Part shown: positions 54,182 through 64,000 of the stretch, piece by piece | Layout of the letters: each line of letters begins with the position of its first letter | Position numbering within the stretch: position 1 is the stretch's first letter | Notes under the pieces: model-generated | The model's input: only the letters and a program-made list of their open reading frames with translations | The model's database searches: none | Told to the model about the DNA's origin: nothing | Translations under genes and position numbers: made by a program | Origin: Dermatemys mawii | Lineage: Eukaryota; Chordata; Testudines; Dermatemydidae | Length of the DNA stretch: 64,000 nucleotides | Direction of reading: 5' to 3' | Assembly (NCBI GenBank): GCA_007922305.1 | Contig: ML677465.1 | Location: 218,335 to 282,334, forward strand

Positions 54182-54330
54182 TCCCCACAGCTCCCCTATG
54201 TGGTGACAGAGGGATCCTCACAGATCCCCCGTGTGGCAACAGGGGGTCCCCACAGCTCCTCCGTGTGGCGGCAGGGGGGTCCCCACAGCTCCCCCATGCG
54301 GTGGCAGGGGGGTCCCCACAGCTCCAAGCC
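54182..54330. repeat. 33-bp minisatellite
   Basis: Units of the form tccccacagctcccc...gtggcggcagggg start at 54182, 54215, 54247, 54280 and 54313, giving about four and a half copies. Confidence 0.88.
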
Positions 54331-55669
54331 AGAGGTCGAGGGGGACCCTGCAGCTCTGACTACTGGCCACATGTTGTGTGCCCCTTGGGGGACGCTCAAC
54401 CTGCCCCCTTGCTCCTCTCCTTTTCCCTTGATGTGTTCACAGTTCTGAAGGCAGCAGCCCCTCATGGCATGCCCCACTGCTCCCCCCTTAAGACACCTGG
54501 GGGAACCTTCCACCTCCTCGCTGCCCTTGTTCTGTCTCTTCCCCAAGCCCACTCCGCTGCCCACACTGACTGCTGGGCACCCTGCTTTGCCATGTCCTGG
54601 CTCCCACATCCAGCACTGCAGGCGTTTCCTCCTCTGCGGGCACCAGTGATCTCCTGGTGTCTGCTGCCTGCGGACACTGCAGGGGGAATGCTGGATCCCC
54701 CACTCCGGCTCAGCCAGTGGCCTGGTCACAGCCTCCATTCGTCTTCCCCTTGATCCTCACAACTCCCTCCTGGGTGGAGAGGGATCTCTGCTCCCACCAT
54801 ACACCACCCACCCCTGGGCAGCTGCCTCCTGCGCTCTCCCTTTCGGCCGGAGATCGCTCTGCAAGGGGCCTGTGCAAAGGGCTTGTGCAAGCCAATAACA
54901 GCAGCTCTCCTTAGGGTATTAAAGTCATAGACACCCACCCATTTACCTCCTGCTGCTCCCGCCCAGGCCTTTCCTGCCGAATACTGGACGGGCCCTGATC
55001 TACGCGGGCAGCTTTATCAACTACACTTCTCGGGTCAGTGAATTCATGGTCGGCTCAGCTCCCGCCAGGTGTCTGCTGGAGCCCAGAGATGCCCCAGCAG
55101 CCCTCAGTGCAGACATGCCCCCTGCCCCGCAGTGCTCCAGCAGTTCCCATGTAGCCCCAACCAGCACCCCCCATTCCCCTGGAGTGCTGGACTGTAATAC
55201 ACTGGGCAGCCACGAGGTGGCGCTGTGTGTCAAAGACCTGGCCCTGGCCCTACCTAGCACAGGTTACAGGATCCCAGGATGGACCCGGCTCGGGTGCTGG
55301 GGGCCAGGACCAGCCTGTGGCTGCTCAGAGACCCGGCACCGACTGTCGGGATGGGAGCTGGGGCTCCTCCAGTCTAAGGAGTGTCTTGTCCCCCAGGCCA
55401 GGCTCCCTGGGCTGGGTGTGGCAGGCGGGTCCCTCCCTCTTGCAGCTGGTGGCTGGGGCAGCTGCAGCCCCCAGGGGCCCTGCAGAGCTGCTGCCAGCTT
55501 GGGGCCTGTGAGCGGGTGGCAGGCAGGTGGCCCCACCTATGTGCCGGTGCGTCTCTCTGGCCTGCTAGTGAAGGGCTGGTCGTGTAGCCACAGGCCCAGC
55601 CCCGAGGCAGCTGCCAAGGTGCCAGTCTCAGCTAGACCCACACCCCTTGCGGGCAGCAGCACCTTCCCT

Positions 55670-57000
55670 CCACCACACCACCCCCAGAGGGGGGCTCCCC
55701 TTCCCCCACACAACCTCCCAGAGGGGAACCCCCTCCCCGCACACAACCCCCCAGAGGGGAGCCCGCTCCCCTCCCCCCACACAACCCCCCAGAGGGGAGC
55801 CCGCACAACCCCCAAGAGGGGAGCCGGCTCCCCTTCCCCACACAACCCCCCAGAGGGGAGCCCCCTCCCCCCGCACCACCCCCCAGAGGGGAGCCTTCTC
55901 CTCCTGCACCACTCCCCAGAGGGGAGCCCCCTCCCCCCACAAAACCCCCCAGAGGGGAGCCTGCTCCCTCCCCCCTGCAGAACCCTCCACAGGGGAGTCC
56001 CTGTTGTACTTAAAGTCCTGCACAGGATCTTTTCAGGGGGAAAAAGGCAAAACGCCACATTTATTAGCAATACATTCAATAATCAATACTATCATATGCA
56101 TATGATGTATAGCACACTCATGCACTCACACACACACACACACACACACACTCCGTCTTGCTGTTGTTACCAACTGGTTGCTCCCCTTAACTGCACTGGC
56201 CAGGTGAGTTAGATGGGGGAGGGGTGGAGCCGGGCTTCTGCCGATCCGGATCGATGCTCCGATGTTGACAAGATGAGACCCCGGGTCCTCTGCCAGGCAC
56301 CTCACTTTTATAGCAGCTTCTCTCTCATGCAGATCTGTCCCCGGTTCAAAATCTGGGTCTCTGTGTCCATTGGTTCTTCAGACTGCTTTTTCTCTGGGGG
56401 TGTCCCAATGCTGCAGAGAGGGGGGTCCCAAAAGAAGGTGCTGGCTGCTAGCCCCCCCCGCGGCCGTCAATCTGTCTGATCTTCCTTAGTCGGCCCACTT
56501 GACACCTTTGATCGTCCCTGCCTCTGGCTCCCATCCCCTCTTCAACCCTTGCAGCTCTCTGGAGGTGCCGCCTTCCACACCTTGCTCATTCCCCCCTCGT
56601 TCATTAAGCAGGGCAATTAATTACAAAGTGGGGGGAAGATCTTATTCTACTCCTAACAAAGAGACATTTTTCTTCTACCTTAATTATCTTACCTTAGGGG
56701 CTAGAACATCTCACCAAAGTTTAACAGAGTTTCTAACACAAGGTTCTAGGAAAAGTTAACACAAAAGTAATATAAAAATTACACAAAATACAGAGATTTA
56801 TCTACACCCCCTCCTGCTCCCCCAGAGGGAAGCCTGCTCCCCCCCATACACAACCACTCAGAGGGGAGCCCTGTCCCGCCCTCCAGCCAATACAACCCCC
56901 CAGAGGGGAGTTCGCGCCCCTCCCCCATGATCCCATACCACCCCTCAGAGGAGAACTCATTCTTCCTATGCCCCCACACCACCCCCCAGAGGGGAGACAA
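55670..57000. repeat. GC-rich cccagagggg minisatellite, interrupted
   Basis: Variable units of about 20-40 bp share accccccagaggggagcc. About ten copies lie at 55670-56000 and about five more diverged copies at 56812-57000, separated by an LTR-like insertion. Unit lengths vary through the C-rich spacer. Confidence 0.85.
56002..56806 (-). mobile_element. LTR-like unit inserted in the minisatellite
   Basis: Read on the - strand it starts TGTAGATAAATC and ends GTACAACA. It has TATAAAAG at 56312-56305 and, 240 bp later, AATAAA at 56065-56060, the spacing expected of a promoter and polyadenylation signal in an LTR. A CA repeat lies at 56127-56151. A target duplication cannot be judged because the target is repetitive. 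No internal retroelement genes flank it. Confidence 0.5.
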
Positions 57001-57292
57001 TAGCAAAAAGCCAGGGGAAGGGGAAACCAAATGTAGACCCACCATCCCAGCCTCCACTACGTTTCTATTCATCCATGGATTCTGGTGCCCAGCCTTGCAC
57101 ACCAGCCCGGCTCACCCAGGGCGGTGGCTGGCACCTGTCTGTCACACACCATTCCTTGTGTTGCAATGTGGCCCGGTAACACCCTGACTTGTTCATGGGG
57201 CGAGGTGGGGGAAAGGCCCCTGGATCGCTTGAAACCATGAATGACCAGAACCCTCAGATTTTACATCTCAGGAGACCGGCACTTCCAGCGGC

Positions 57293-57937
57293 CAGGGCCA
57301 AATCAACTCTCCTGTGGGCCCAGGGCTACTAGGGGTATACTAGGCTATACTTTGTGGAGCCCCTGTATACAAGTCTTTTTTCCTGGGAAGGAGTTTGGTG
57401 CAAGAGGGGGCTGAGGAAGGGGATTGGCATGCAGGAGGGGGTGCAGGGAGTGGGTGGGAGTTTGGTGCAGGAGGGAAGTCTGACCTGGGGCAGGGAGTTG
57501 GGGTGCAGGAGGGGGCTGGGAGGGAATTTGAGTGCAGGGGGGTGCGTGAGGTGCAGGCTCTGGCCAGGGGGCGCTTACCACAGGCGGGTCCCGGCCGGTA
57601 GTGCAGCAGGGCTCAGGCAGGCTGCCTGCCCTAGCCCCGTAGGTCTCTGTGCACCCCTGGGGGCAGGGGGACAGCATGTCTCTGTGTGCTGTCCATGCCC
57701 ACAAGTGCTGCAGGGACGGTGCTGGGGATGGGGGCAGCATGCAGAGCCCTCCCTCCCCCTGGCCCTCCCCCCGCCCGCCAGGGGCTGCAGAGACCTGCCA
57801 GCAGCCGGCCGTGGTGTGGGGCTGTGGCACAGAGCCTCAGTGCCCCAGAGATCGCTGCGTGTGATTGATTTTTGTGGGGCCCCCTTGAGCCAGGCCCTGG
57901 GCTGCAGCCCCTAAAGCCCCTGCCTTAATCGGCCCTG
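57293..57937. mobile_element. Non-autonomous hAT element with perfect 8-bp duplication
   Basis: It begins cagggccaaatcaac and ends ttaatcggccctg, an inverted terminal repeat. ccagcggc directly flanks it on both sides (57285-57292 and 57938-57945). The interior is G-rich and non-coding. Confidence 0.85.
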
Positions 57938-57945
57938 CCAGCGGC

Positions 57946-58920
57946 ACCTGCCCCAGTGCTGCGCTGGGGCAGCGCCCCTCCTGAGCCCCCGGCCTGCTCC
58001 CTGAATGTTCTGGGCCGATCATTTGTTGGATTTACTAGTGAGTAACACACTCGTTGTGACAAGGACACACCACCACCAGCTGGGCACCACTGCCTGTACC
58101 ATGCACACACCTCCAACTGCCTGACACACTTACCTGGAGCCTGAGTGCCACACCACACCTAATGCATTTACCTTCCCGTGCCCCTGGCAGCAGGGCAGGG
58201 CTACAGTCTTGCTGTATGCATGGGGAGTGAGACTCAGGAACTGGTCCTACAGCTACAACCACCAACTCCCCCAAATCACAGGATTTTGGGGCCCAGCAGT
58301 CCCATAACACCCCACAATTCTGCATCCCCAGGCCCCCACCTGCTCCTCCTGCAGATGTGGAGAGCTGGTTGCCCAAGCCACAGAGCAGTCTGGGCAGGGC
58401 ACGGAACTAACACCTGACCCTTGCACCAGACAGAGTGAGCAGCGCCCTGCATGCACACGCATGTGCACACACTATATGCAGAGCTGGCAGTGCCTATACA
58501 CACAGACACACACTATTCACAGCCCTTGCAGGGCTGCTGTCCCCAGATGCGTTCAGAACTTAGCCAAAAGGTCGCTGCTTGGGCTGGAATTCTCCATGCG
58601 GGTGACCTGCCTGATAAGTAAACGTTTCAGCAAATGCAGTTCAGCCACTCCGGATAACACGGTTGGAGAAAGTGCTGTTTGGCTGATGTTAAAACACTCC
58701 TAATCCATCTAAGTGACGTTCTAGCACCTCCATGCTTCGGCTAGGCGGTCTCCCCGATCTCAGGGATCCGCCTTTTGCCAGCCCCTCAACATTTGCTCAA
58801 GTTACAAGCATCTAAAAAGTCTCAGTCTGCTCACACTCAGTGCAGACTCGTTACTGTTTGGCAGCTGAATATTTGTCTGTTGCTCTTCCTGATCTCAAGA
58901 GGCTCAAGTGGATACATTGT
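57946..58920. other. Intergenic sequence without recognised features
   Basis: No exon with homology and no repeat ends were recognised. Short CA-rich patches occur near 58440-58510. Confidence 0.45.
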
Positions 58921-58924
58921 GCAA

Positions 58925-59465
58925 ACAACTGCAAACAAAGGGGGACTATTAGTGGAATGATTCAGACTGGAGGGAGGTCTCCAGAGAGATCTGTTCCGGA
59001 CAGTATAGCAGAGGAGGTGATTGGCCCTGCTCAGGCCTCAGCTGGGACAGGGTGTCCAGTTTGGGTCACTAACATATAGAAAGGGCATAGAGAAACTGGA
59101 AAGGATCCAGAGCGAGTGACGAAGATGATCAAAGGGAGGGAATGGAGCCATCCGAGCAAAGCCTGAATGAACTGGATATTTTGGCTTGGAAAAAACGAGA
59201 TTAAGGGGGACATGATAACAGTCTTCAAATACTTGAAAGCCTGCCAGGAAAAGATGGAGAAAAGTTGTTCTGTCTTGCCACAGAGGGCAGCACAAGGGGC
59301 AATGGGTTCAAATTCCAGCACAGCAGATTGCCACTAAATCTCAGGAAAATCTTCCTAAGGGTAAGAACAGGAGGACCAGGGAACAGGGGTCTGGGGAGAT
59401 CCTGGAAGCTCCTTCACGGGCGGTTTTCGAAAGGAGGCCGGAGCCACCTGTCTGGGATGGTTTAG
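58925..59465 (+). mobile_element. CR1 3' coding fragment, copy A
   Basis: Degraded CR1 C-terminal codons (cctgctcaggcctcagctgg onwards, equivalent to a RPALELCVQFGSL-type region, then ILAWKKRD-like and LKACQEKMEKSCSVLPQR) run to gggatggttta, the typical CR1 ORF2 end. Confidence 0.7.
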
Positions 59466-59789
59466 CCTCAATAGAGCTACTATAAGGTGGATGCACAACT
59501 GGTTTGAAATCCATCCCCGGAGAGTAGTTCTCAGGGGTTCACAGACAAGCTGGAAGGGCATATGGAGTCCTGCAGGGATCAGTTCTAGTCAGTATCTTGG
59601 TAAATAATTTGGATCATGGCATAGGGAGCACACTTTATCAAGTCTGGGGACGACAATACCAAGCTGGGAGGGGTTGGAAATGCTTTCCAGGACAGGACTG
59701 GAGTTCAAAATGATCTGGACACACTGGAGAAATGGACTGAAATCGATAAGATGAAATTCAGTCAGGACAAATGCAAAGTACTGCACTTA

Positions 59790-60693
59790 GCCCAGGTCTA
59801 CATTGCTGCGGGGCAGGAGGGGCGGATCAACCTAAGAGACACAACTTCAGCTAGGGCAATAGCTTAGATCAGGGATCTCAAACACGTGGCCCGCATGCAG
59901 CCCGCTAAGACCTTCCCTGCGGCCCGCGATGCTCTCCCTACCCCTCCGCCAAGCTCCTCCGCAGCCCCCCCGCCAAGCTCCCCATGGCCGCTCCAGCCCT
60001 CCTGCCAAGCTCCCCGCGGCTCCTGCCAATCTCCTCGCCAAGCTCCCCATGGTCCCCTCACCAAGGTCCCCGCTGCCCTCCCACCCCCTCACCAAGCTCC
60101 CCTCGGTCCCCCACCAAGCTCCCCGAGGCCCCCCGCCCCCCTGCCAAACTCCTGATTGTCCCCCACCAAGCTCCCCTCAGCCCCCGCAGCCAAACTCCCC
60201 ATGGCTCCTGCCAACTCCCCGCGGCCCCCCCCGCCCTCCGCCAAGCTCCCCACGGCCCCTCCGCCAAGCTCCCGAGGCCCCCCCGCCTACCTCCAGGCGC
60301 TTAGCACTTTCCAGGAGGGAGGAGCGGGGAGCTGCGCGGTCAGAGGAGGAGGCGGGGCAAGGGTGGGACCTCCTGGAAGGGGTGGGGTGGGGGCATGGCC
60401 GGGGGCAGTGATGGGGGCATGTCAGTGATGCGGCCCTTGGGTCAATGAACTAGTCCTCATGTGGCCCTCGTGGTCATTTGAGTTTGAGACCCCTGGCCTA
60501 GATCGACTTACCTGGGGGTCCTCACGGTCGCGAGTCAACCGCTGCTCCCCCCCGTCAACTCTGCTTCCGCCTCTCGCGGCGGTGGAGTTCCGGAGTCCAC
60601 GGGGAGAGCACTCGGGGATCAATTTATTGCATCTACACTACACACGCTAAATCAAACCCCGAGAGAGCGATCGCTAGTAGTGTAGACCTGCCC
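59790..60693. mobile_element. PIF/Harbinger-like MITE carrying a hAT
   Basis: The left end gcccaggtctaca and the reverse complement of the right end tgtagacctgccc match imperfectly. TTA flanks both sides (59787-59789 and 60694-60696), the 3-bp duplication of PIF/Harbinger elements. Without the hAT it is about 270 bp. Confidence 0.75.
59870..60495. mobile_element. Non-autonomous hAT inside the Harbinger MITE
   Basis: cagggatctcaaac and the reverse complement of gtttgagacccctg form the inverted ends. The flanks gcttagat (59862-59869) and gcctagat (60496-60503) match at seven of eight. The interior is a C-rich imperfect repeat of ccaagctccc. Confidence 0.85.
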
Positions 60694-61352
60694 TTAGTAA
60701 GGAACAATAAATTGCAAACATATGAAATAGGCAATGACTGCCTAAGGAAAGAGTCCTGCGGAAAGGGATTGGAGGGTTCCAGTGGATCAGAAACTAAATA
60801 TGAGTCAACAGTGCAATATTGTTGAAAAAAGCGAACATCATTCTGTGATGTATTAGGGGGAGTGTTGTAAGCCGACACAAGACGTAATTATTCTGCCGTA
60901 CTCCGTGCTGATTAGACCCCAGCTGGAGTATTGGGTCCAGTTCTGGGTGCCACTCTTCGGGAAAGATTGGGACAAATTAGAGAAAGTCAGAGAAGAGCAA
61001 CAAAAATTATTAAAGGTCTAGAAAACATGACCTATGAGGAAAGACTGAAAAAAATGAGTTTGTTTAGTCTGGAAAAGAGAAGACTGAGGAGGGACATCAT
61101 AACAGTTTTCAAGTATAAAACGGGTTGTTATAAAAAGGGAGGTGGTAAATTGTTCATGACCACTGAGGACAGGACAAGAAGCAAAGGGCTTAAACTGCAG
61201 CGGGGGTGGTTTAGGTTGGACATTAGGAAAACCTTCCAAACTGTGAGGGTGGTTAAGCACAGGAACAAATTGCCCAGGGAGGTTGTTGAATCTCCATCAC
61301 GGAAGCTGTTTAAGAGCCGGTCAGACAAACACCTCTCAGGGATGGTCTAGAT

Positions 61353-61668
61353 CAGGGGTCGGCAACCTTTCAGAAGTGGTGTGCCGAGTCTTCATTTATT
61401 CTCTTTAATTTAAGGTTCTGCGTGCCAATAATACATTTTAACGTTCTTAGAAGGTCTCTTTCTATAAGTCTATAATAAATATAGAACTAAAACGATTGTT
61501 GTATGTAAGGTAAATAAGATTTTTAAAATGTTTAAGAAGCTTCATTTAAAATTAAATTAAAATGCAGAGCCCCCCAGACCAGTGTCCAGGACCTGGGCAG
61601 TGCGAGTGCCGCTGAAAATCAGCTTGCATGCCACCTTTGGCACCCGTGCCATAGGTTGCCTACCCCTG
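61353..61668. mobile_element. hAT MITE 1 in the gtctagat target
   Basis: caggggtcggcaaccttt at the left and aggttgcctacccctg at the right are inverted ends. The flanks are gtctagat (61345-61352) and ctctagat (61669-61676). Length 316 bp. Confidence 0.88.
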
Positions 61669-61676
61669 CTCTAGAT

Positions 61677-62311
61677 CAGTGGTTCTCCAACTTTTTTTCC
61701 CCACAGATCACTTGAAAATTGCTGAGGGTCTCAGCAGACCATTTAATGATCTTTCCAAATGTTGTTTGTACCATTAGCTAAATATTATAAAATACTTTGG
61801 ATAAAAGTGCTATATAAAAAACACCTTAATAATAATTAACATTTTTTGGTCTACAAATAAAGCCCACAACTCCTGTTTTAATGTCAGTAGTCTTGCCTTT
61901 CTAATGTGATGGATGTGCCCTCTCTCCCCCACTGCAGCAGCCCCCGAAATGCGGTGGGAAGGAGGAGGGTCTCTCCCTCTCTCCCCCTCCACAGCACCAC
62001 AGAGCTGAGGAGGCCGTCTCTCCCCAGCTGCCGCAGCCCTGCACGGCCCAAATTCCCTCCAACCCCTCTTCTCACCCCACTGCTCCTCCCACCTGCCCCT
62101 TATTCCCCCCAAGGTCACCACCTCACCGTACATGTGCGTCTTCTACAGGGTCCAGGCACCCTAATTAGTGGAGCCACGCCTGCACGGCTCCACTAATCAG
62201 GTGGGTTTCCCTTTATTCTCTTGTGTGTGGTTGCCCAGGCACACACCTTAGTGGGAACTGTCTGCAGACCACCATTCGGGTGGTCCACGGACCACAGTTT
62301 CAGAACCTCTG
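61677..62311. mobile_element. hAT MITE 2 directly beside MITE 1
   Basis: cagtggttctccaac at the left and the reverse complement of gtttcagaacctctg at the right are inverted ends. The flanks are ctctagat (61669-61676) and gtctaggg (62312-62319). Length 635 bp. Confidence 0.85.
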
Positions 62312-62400
62312 GTCTAGGGAATACCGAGTCCTGTCTCGGTGCAGGGGACAGGACTAGACTAAACGACCTCTCGAGGTCCCCTCCAGTCCTCTGCTTCATG
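62312..62400 (+). mobile_element. CR1 copy B, 3' tail
   Basis: gggaataccgagtcctgtct and ggacaggactagactaaacg are CR1 3' UTR sequence that continues copy B beyond the two hATs. Confidence 0.7.
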
Positions 62401-62685
62401 AGGCCATTCAAAGTGAAGTGGGCAGTGGAGACCGCTGCAGTCACAGAACAAAGGAGTGTTGGCGTGTTACAGATTGTGGTCGTGAGCCATAAATGGTTTA
62501 GTTATTACCTTGTCCTGCCTTGAGTGCAGGGGACCGGTCTAGATCCTCTCCTCCATTTCTGTGATTCTATGAGATCTGGTGTCTTCACTGAGTCTGTGAT
62601 GTTCAGTGTCTTTAGGCTCATCTTTAGAAGGGGTCGTGCAGGTGTCCTTTGAGGACAAGGACGGAGAGGTCAGAAAAGGAGTGAT

Positions 62686-62865
62686 CATAAGAACAGCCAC
62701 ACTGGGTCAGACCAGTGATCCATCCAGCCCAGTATCCTGTCTTCTGGCAGTGGCCAAAGCCAGGTGCCCCAGAGGAAATGAACAGAACAGGGAATCACCA
62801 AGTGATCCATCCCCTGTCGCCCATTCCCAGCTTCTGTCAAACATGATTCTAACCAGTCATGTAAA
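62686..62865 (-). mobile_element. CR1 3' end (- strand)
   Basis: cataagaacagccacactgg, gatccatccagcccagtatc and aagtgatccatcccctgtcg give the reversed CR1 3' UTR seen elsewhere in the window. Confidence 0.8.
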
Positions 62866-63272
62866 CTAAAGTCCTACAAAACCGTATTTTTCACCCATCC
62901 CAGCGCATCACAAAATACCTCTTTGCCCAATCACATGCACCACTGTAGTTGATTTAAACCTTGCAAAATGAATGTTGTAACAGACAGAAACCAGAGAGAC
63001 CATACAAACCAGAGAGAAGTGGGAACCGTAAAGGCAAAACAATCTGGAAGCAGGGATTTCACAATTCTAGCTGTTGAAATGGGGTTCCTGGCCAGGCAGA
63101 ATGCATTCAGCGTTTCCCCTGAATGGCTGACCATCTGTTTCTTTGCTGGAGATGGTGGGTGGTCTCAGGACAGGGGCGTCTCAGGAGATGTTACATGGAA
63201 TGGGAGGATGTGATTTCCTGCTCCTTTGCTTATGGCTGCTGCGGCTTACTGTAGAAAAAGGCCTCAGCCCTA

Positions 63273-63387
63273 GGGTGACCAGGGGTCCTGGTTTTACAGG
63301 ATTTTTTGGAGCTTTTTCTTATATAGGCTCCTATTCCCCCCCCCCCCACTCCTATCTCAATTTTTGGCACTTGCTGTCTAGTCACCC
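63273..63387. mobile_element. MITE with gggtgacca ends, second copy
   Basis: It is the same family as 32350-32464, in the opposite orientation: gggtgaccaggggtcctgg at the left, ttcttatataggctcctatt in the core and ctagtcaccc at the right. TA precedes it; the right TA is not preserved. It contains a run of about 12 C. Confidence 0.65.
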
Positions 63388-63619
63388 TCCCTCAGCCCTT
63401 ACACTGTGGGGTCTTGGGGGCCGGCTCTCAGTAACAACCCCTCACCTGGGGGACACTTCTGTGACGCCTGCCTCTGCCTGGCATGATGGGGAGTCTGAGC
63501 CCCCCCAGCTGGGAGGGGCTCCTGGCGTGAGGGGGCCCTGGCGGAATGGGGGCGCTTCGACCCTACAGTGATGAGGGACAGTCAAACCCCAGCGGAAGGA
63601 GAAGTGCAGAGCCCCCAGA

Positions 63620-64000
63620 GACCGTTATATATCCCGTGTGCAGCCCCTACCCAGAGTGGGGCTTGGGGGCTGCCCCCTCCCCAACGCGCCCGGCCCCTGC
63701 CCGCGGTCCTACCGGCGCCTTCCCCCTGAAGCCCGTGGCGATGGGGTTCGATGCCGGTTCCCGCGGCGCCCAGAGGCCGCGGGGCGGGGGCAGGGCCGGT
63801 CCCTCCCGGGGCCCCGCGCGGGCGGCCGCTCTCGACAGGGCTCGGGGGGCGGAGAGAGGGGCCGAGCTGGCCCCACCCCGCAGCGAGCGCAGGCCCCGCG
63901 AAGCAGCCCCCAGCCCTTCACCCTCAGCGCCGCCGGGCCGGGATAGGGGCGCGCCAGGTAACCCCCGCCGGGGGAGGGAGCGGGCCGGGCCGGGCCGGGC
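63620..64000. promoter_or_regulatory. CpG-rich block at the right edge
   Basis: From about 63620 to the end the sequence is very G+C-rich and full of CpG, with cggcgcccagaggccgcgg, tandem cgggc at the last bases and a possible donor gcgccag/gtaacc near 63957. It resembles a promoter CpG island or first exon of a gene extending right of the window. In the human locus the gene beyond the DOK1 5' end is LOXL3, transcribed away from DOK1, but no LOXL3 coding sequence is visible here. The assignment is open. Confidence 0.45.

Larger units (their letters stand above)
59466..61344 (+). mobile_element. CR1 copy B, interrupted by a Harbinger MITE
   Basis: The CR1 RT region runs to aatgcaaagtactgcactta. 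After the MITE it resumes at gtaaggaacaataaattgca and ends with the open C-terminal codons LENMTYEERLKKMSLFSLEK, then DIITVFKYKTG, then HLSGMV near 61350. A second interruption by two hATs follows. Confidence 0.8.

Noticed and set aside
55670..56000. Regular short repeats that could suggest a CRISPR array
   Set aside because: Repeat units and spacers vary in length, spacers are C-rich and similar to each other, and the DNA is vertebrate; it is a minisatellite.
55046..56212. 388-codon open frame on the + strand
   Set aside because: Most of it is translation of the cccagagggg minisatellite and a CA repeat; no homology or splice structure.
51627..64000. Search for LOXL3 (SRCR and lysyl-oxidase exons) upstream of DOK1
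   Set aside because: No frame on either strand carries the expected cysteine-rich or copper-binding motifs; only repeats, minisatellites and a CpG-rich edge were found.
1..64000. A novel prokaryote-like defence or biosynthetic system
   Set aside because: Everything recognisable is vertebrate genes and transposable elements; no operon structure, RNA-guided array or gene cluster of that kind is present.

Overview
The window is vertebrate nuclear DNA. It contains spliced protein-coding genes, CpG-rich promoter sequence, and about half or more is interspersed repeats. The repeat mix (many CR1 LINE copies in both orientations, a near full-length DIRS retrotransposon with inverted ends, Penelope-like GIY-YIG fragments, hAT and Harbinger MITEs, a solo LTR) points to a non-avian reptile, most likely a turtle. 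This assignment is an inference from repeat content and was not tested by alignment.

Two host genes are supported and they converge. On the + strand, the last six coding exons of M1AP (meiosis 1 associated protein) lie at 3154-3321, 7414-7564, 10490-10631, 28746-28952, 29955-30113 and 30403-30549. All junction phases agree, and one intron uses a GC donor. The upstream M1AP exons must lie left of the window. On the - strand, a complete five-exon DOK1 (docking protein 1) runs from its start codon at 51626 to its stop at 36324. It encodes 583 aa with a PH domain, an IRS-type PTB domain and a tyrosine/proline-rich tail. DOK1 begins in a CpG-rich promoter carrying a 46-bp GC-box minisatellite. The tail-to-tail M1AP-DOK1 order matches the human locus. 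LOXL3, the expected next neighbour, has no recognisable exon here; a second CpG-rich block at 63.6-64.0 kb could be the start of the next gene.

Repeat layout. 1-1.1 kb: CR1 split by a hAT. 4.6-6.2 kb: DIRS gag fragment split by a DNA transposon. 10.7-11.6 kb: Penelope-like element. 11.7-21.05 kb: an old CR1 broken by a 6.3-kb DIRS element and again by a younger CR1 with a 27-bp target duplication. 21-22.7 kb: hAT carrying a solo LTR and another MITE. 22.7-27.06 kb: CR1 cluster ending in a copy with a long intact reverse-transcriptase frame. 27.5-28.4 kb: L1/Tx1-type LINE 3' end with 15-bp target duplications. 33.8-35.6 kb and the DOK1 introns: more CR1, hAT and LTR-like sequence. 54-57 kb: GC-rich minisatellites, one interrupted by an LTR-like unit. 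57.3-57.9 kb: hAT with a perfect 8-bp duplication. 58.9-62.4 kb: CR1 copies with a CR1/Harbinger/hAT nest and two hATs at one target site.

No RNA gene, CRISPR array or prokaryotic system is present. The most unusual content is the DIRS element (internal complementary region, arginine/serine-rich Gag segment), the datable nesting of mobile elements, and the lineage-specific changes in DOK1 and M1AP.
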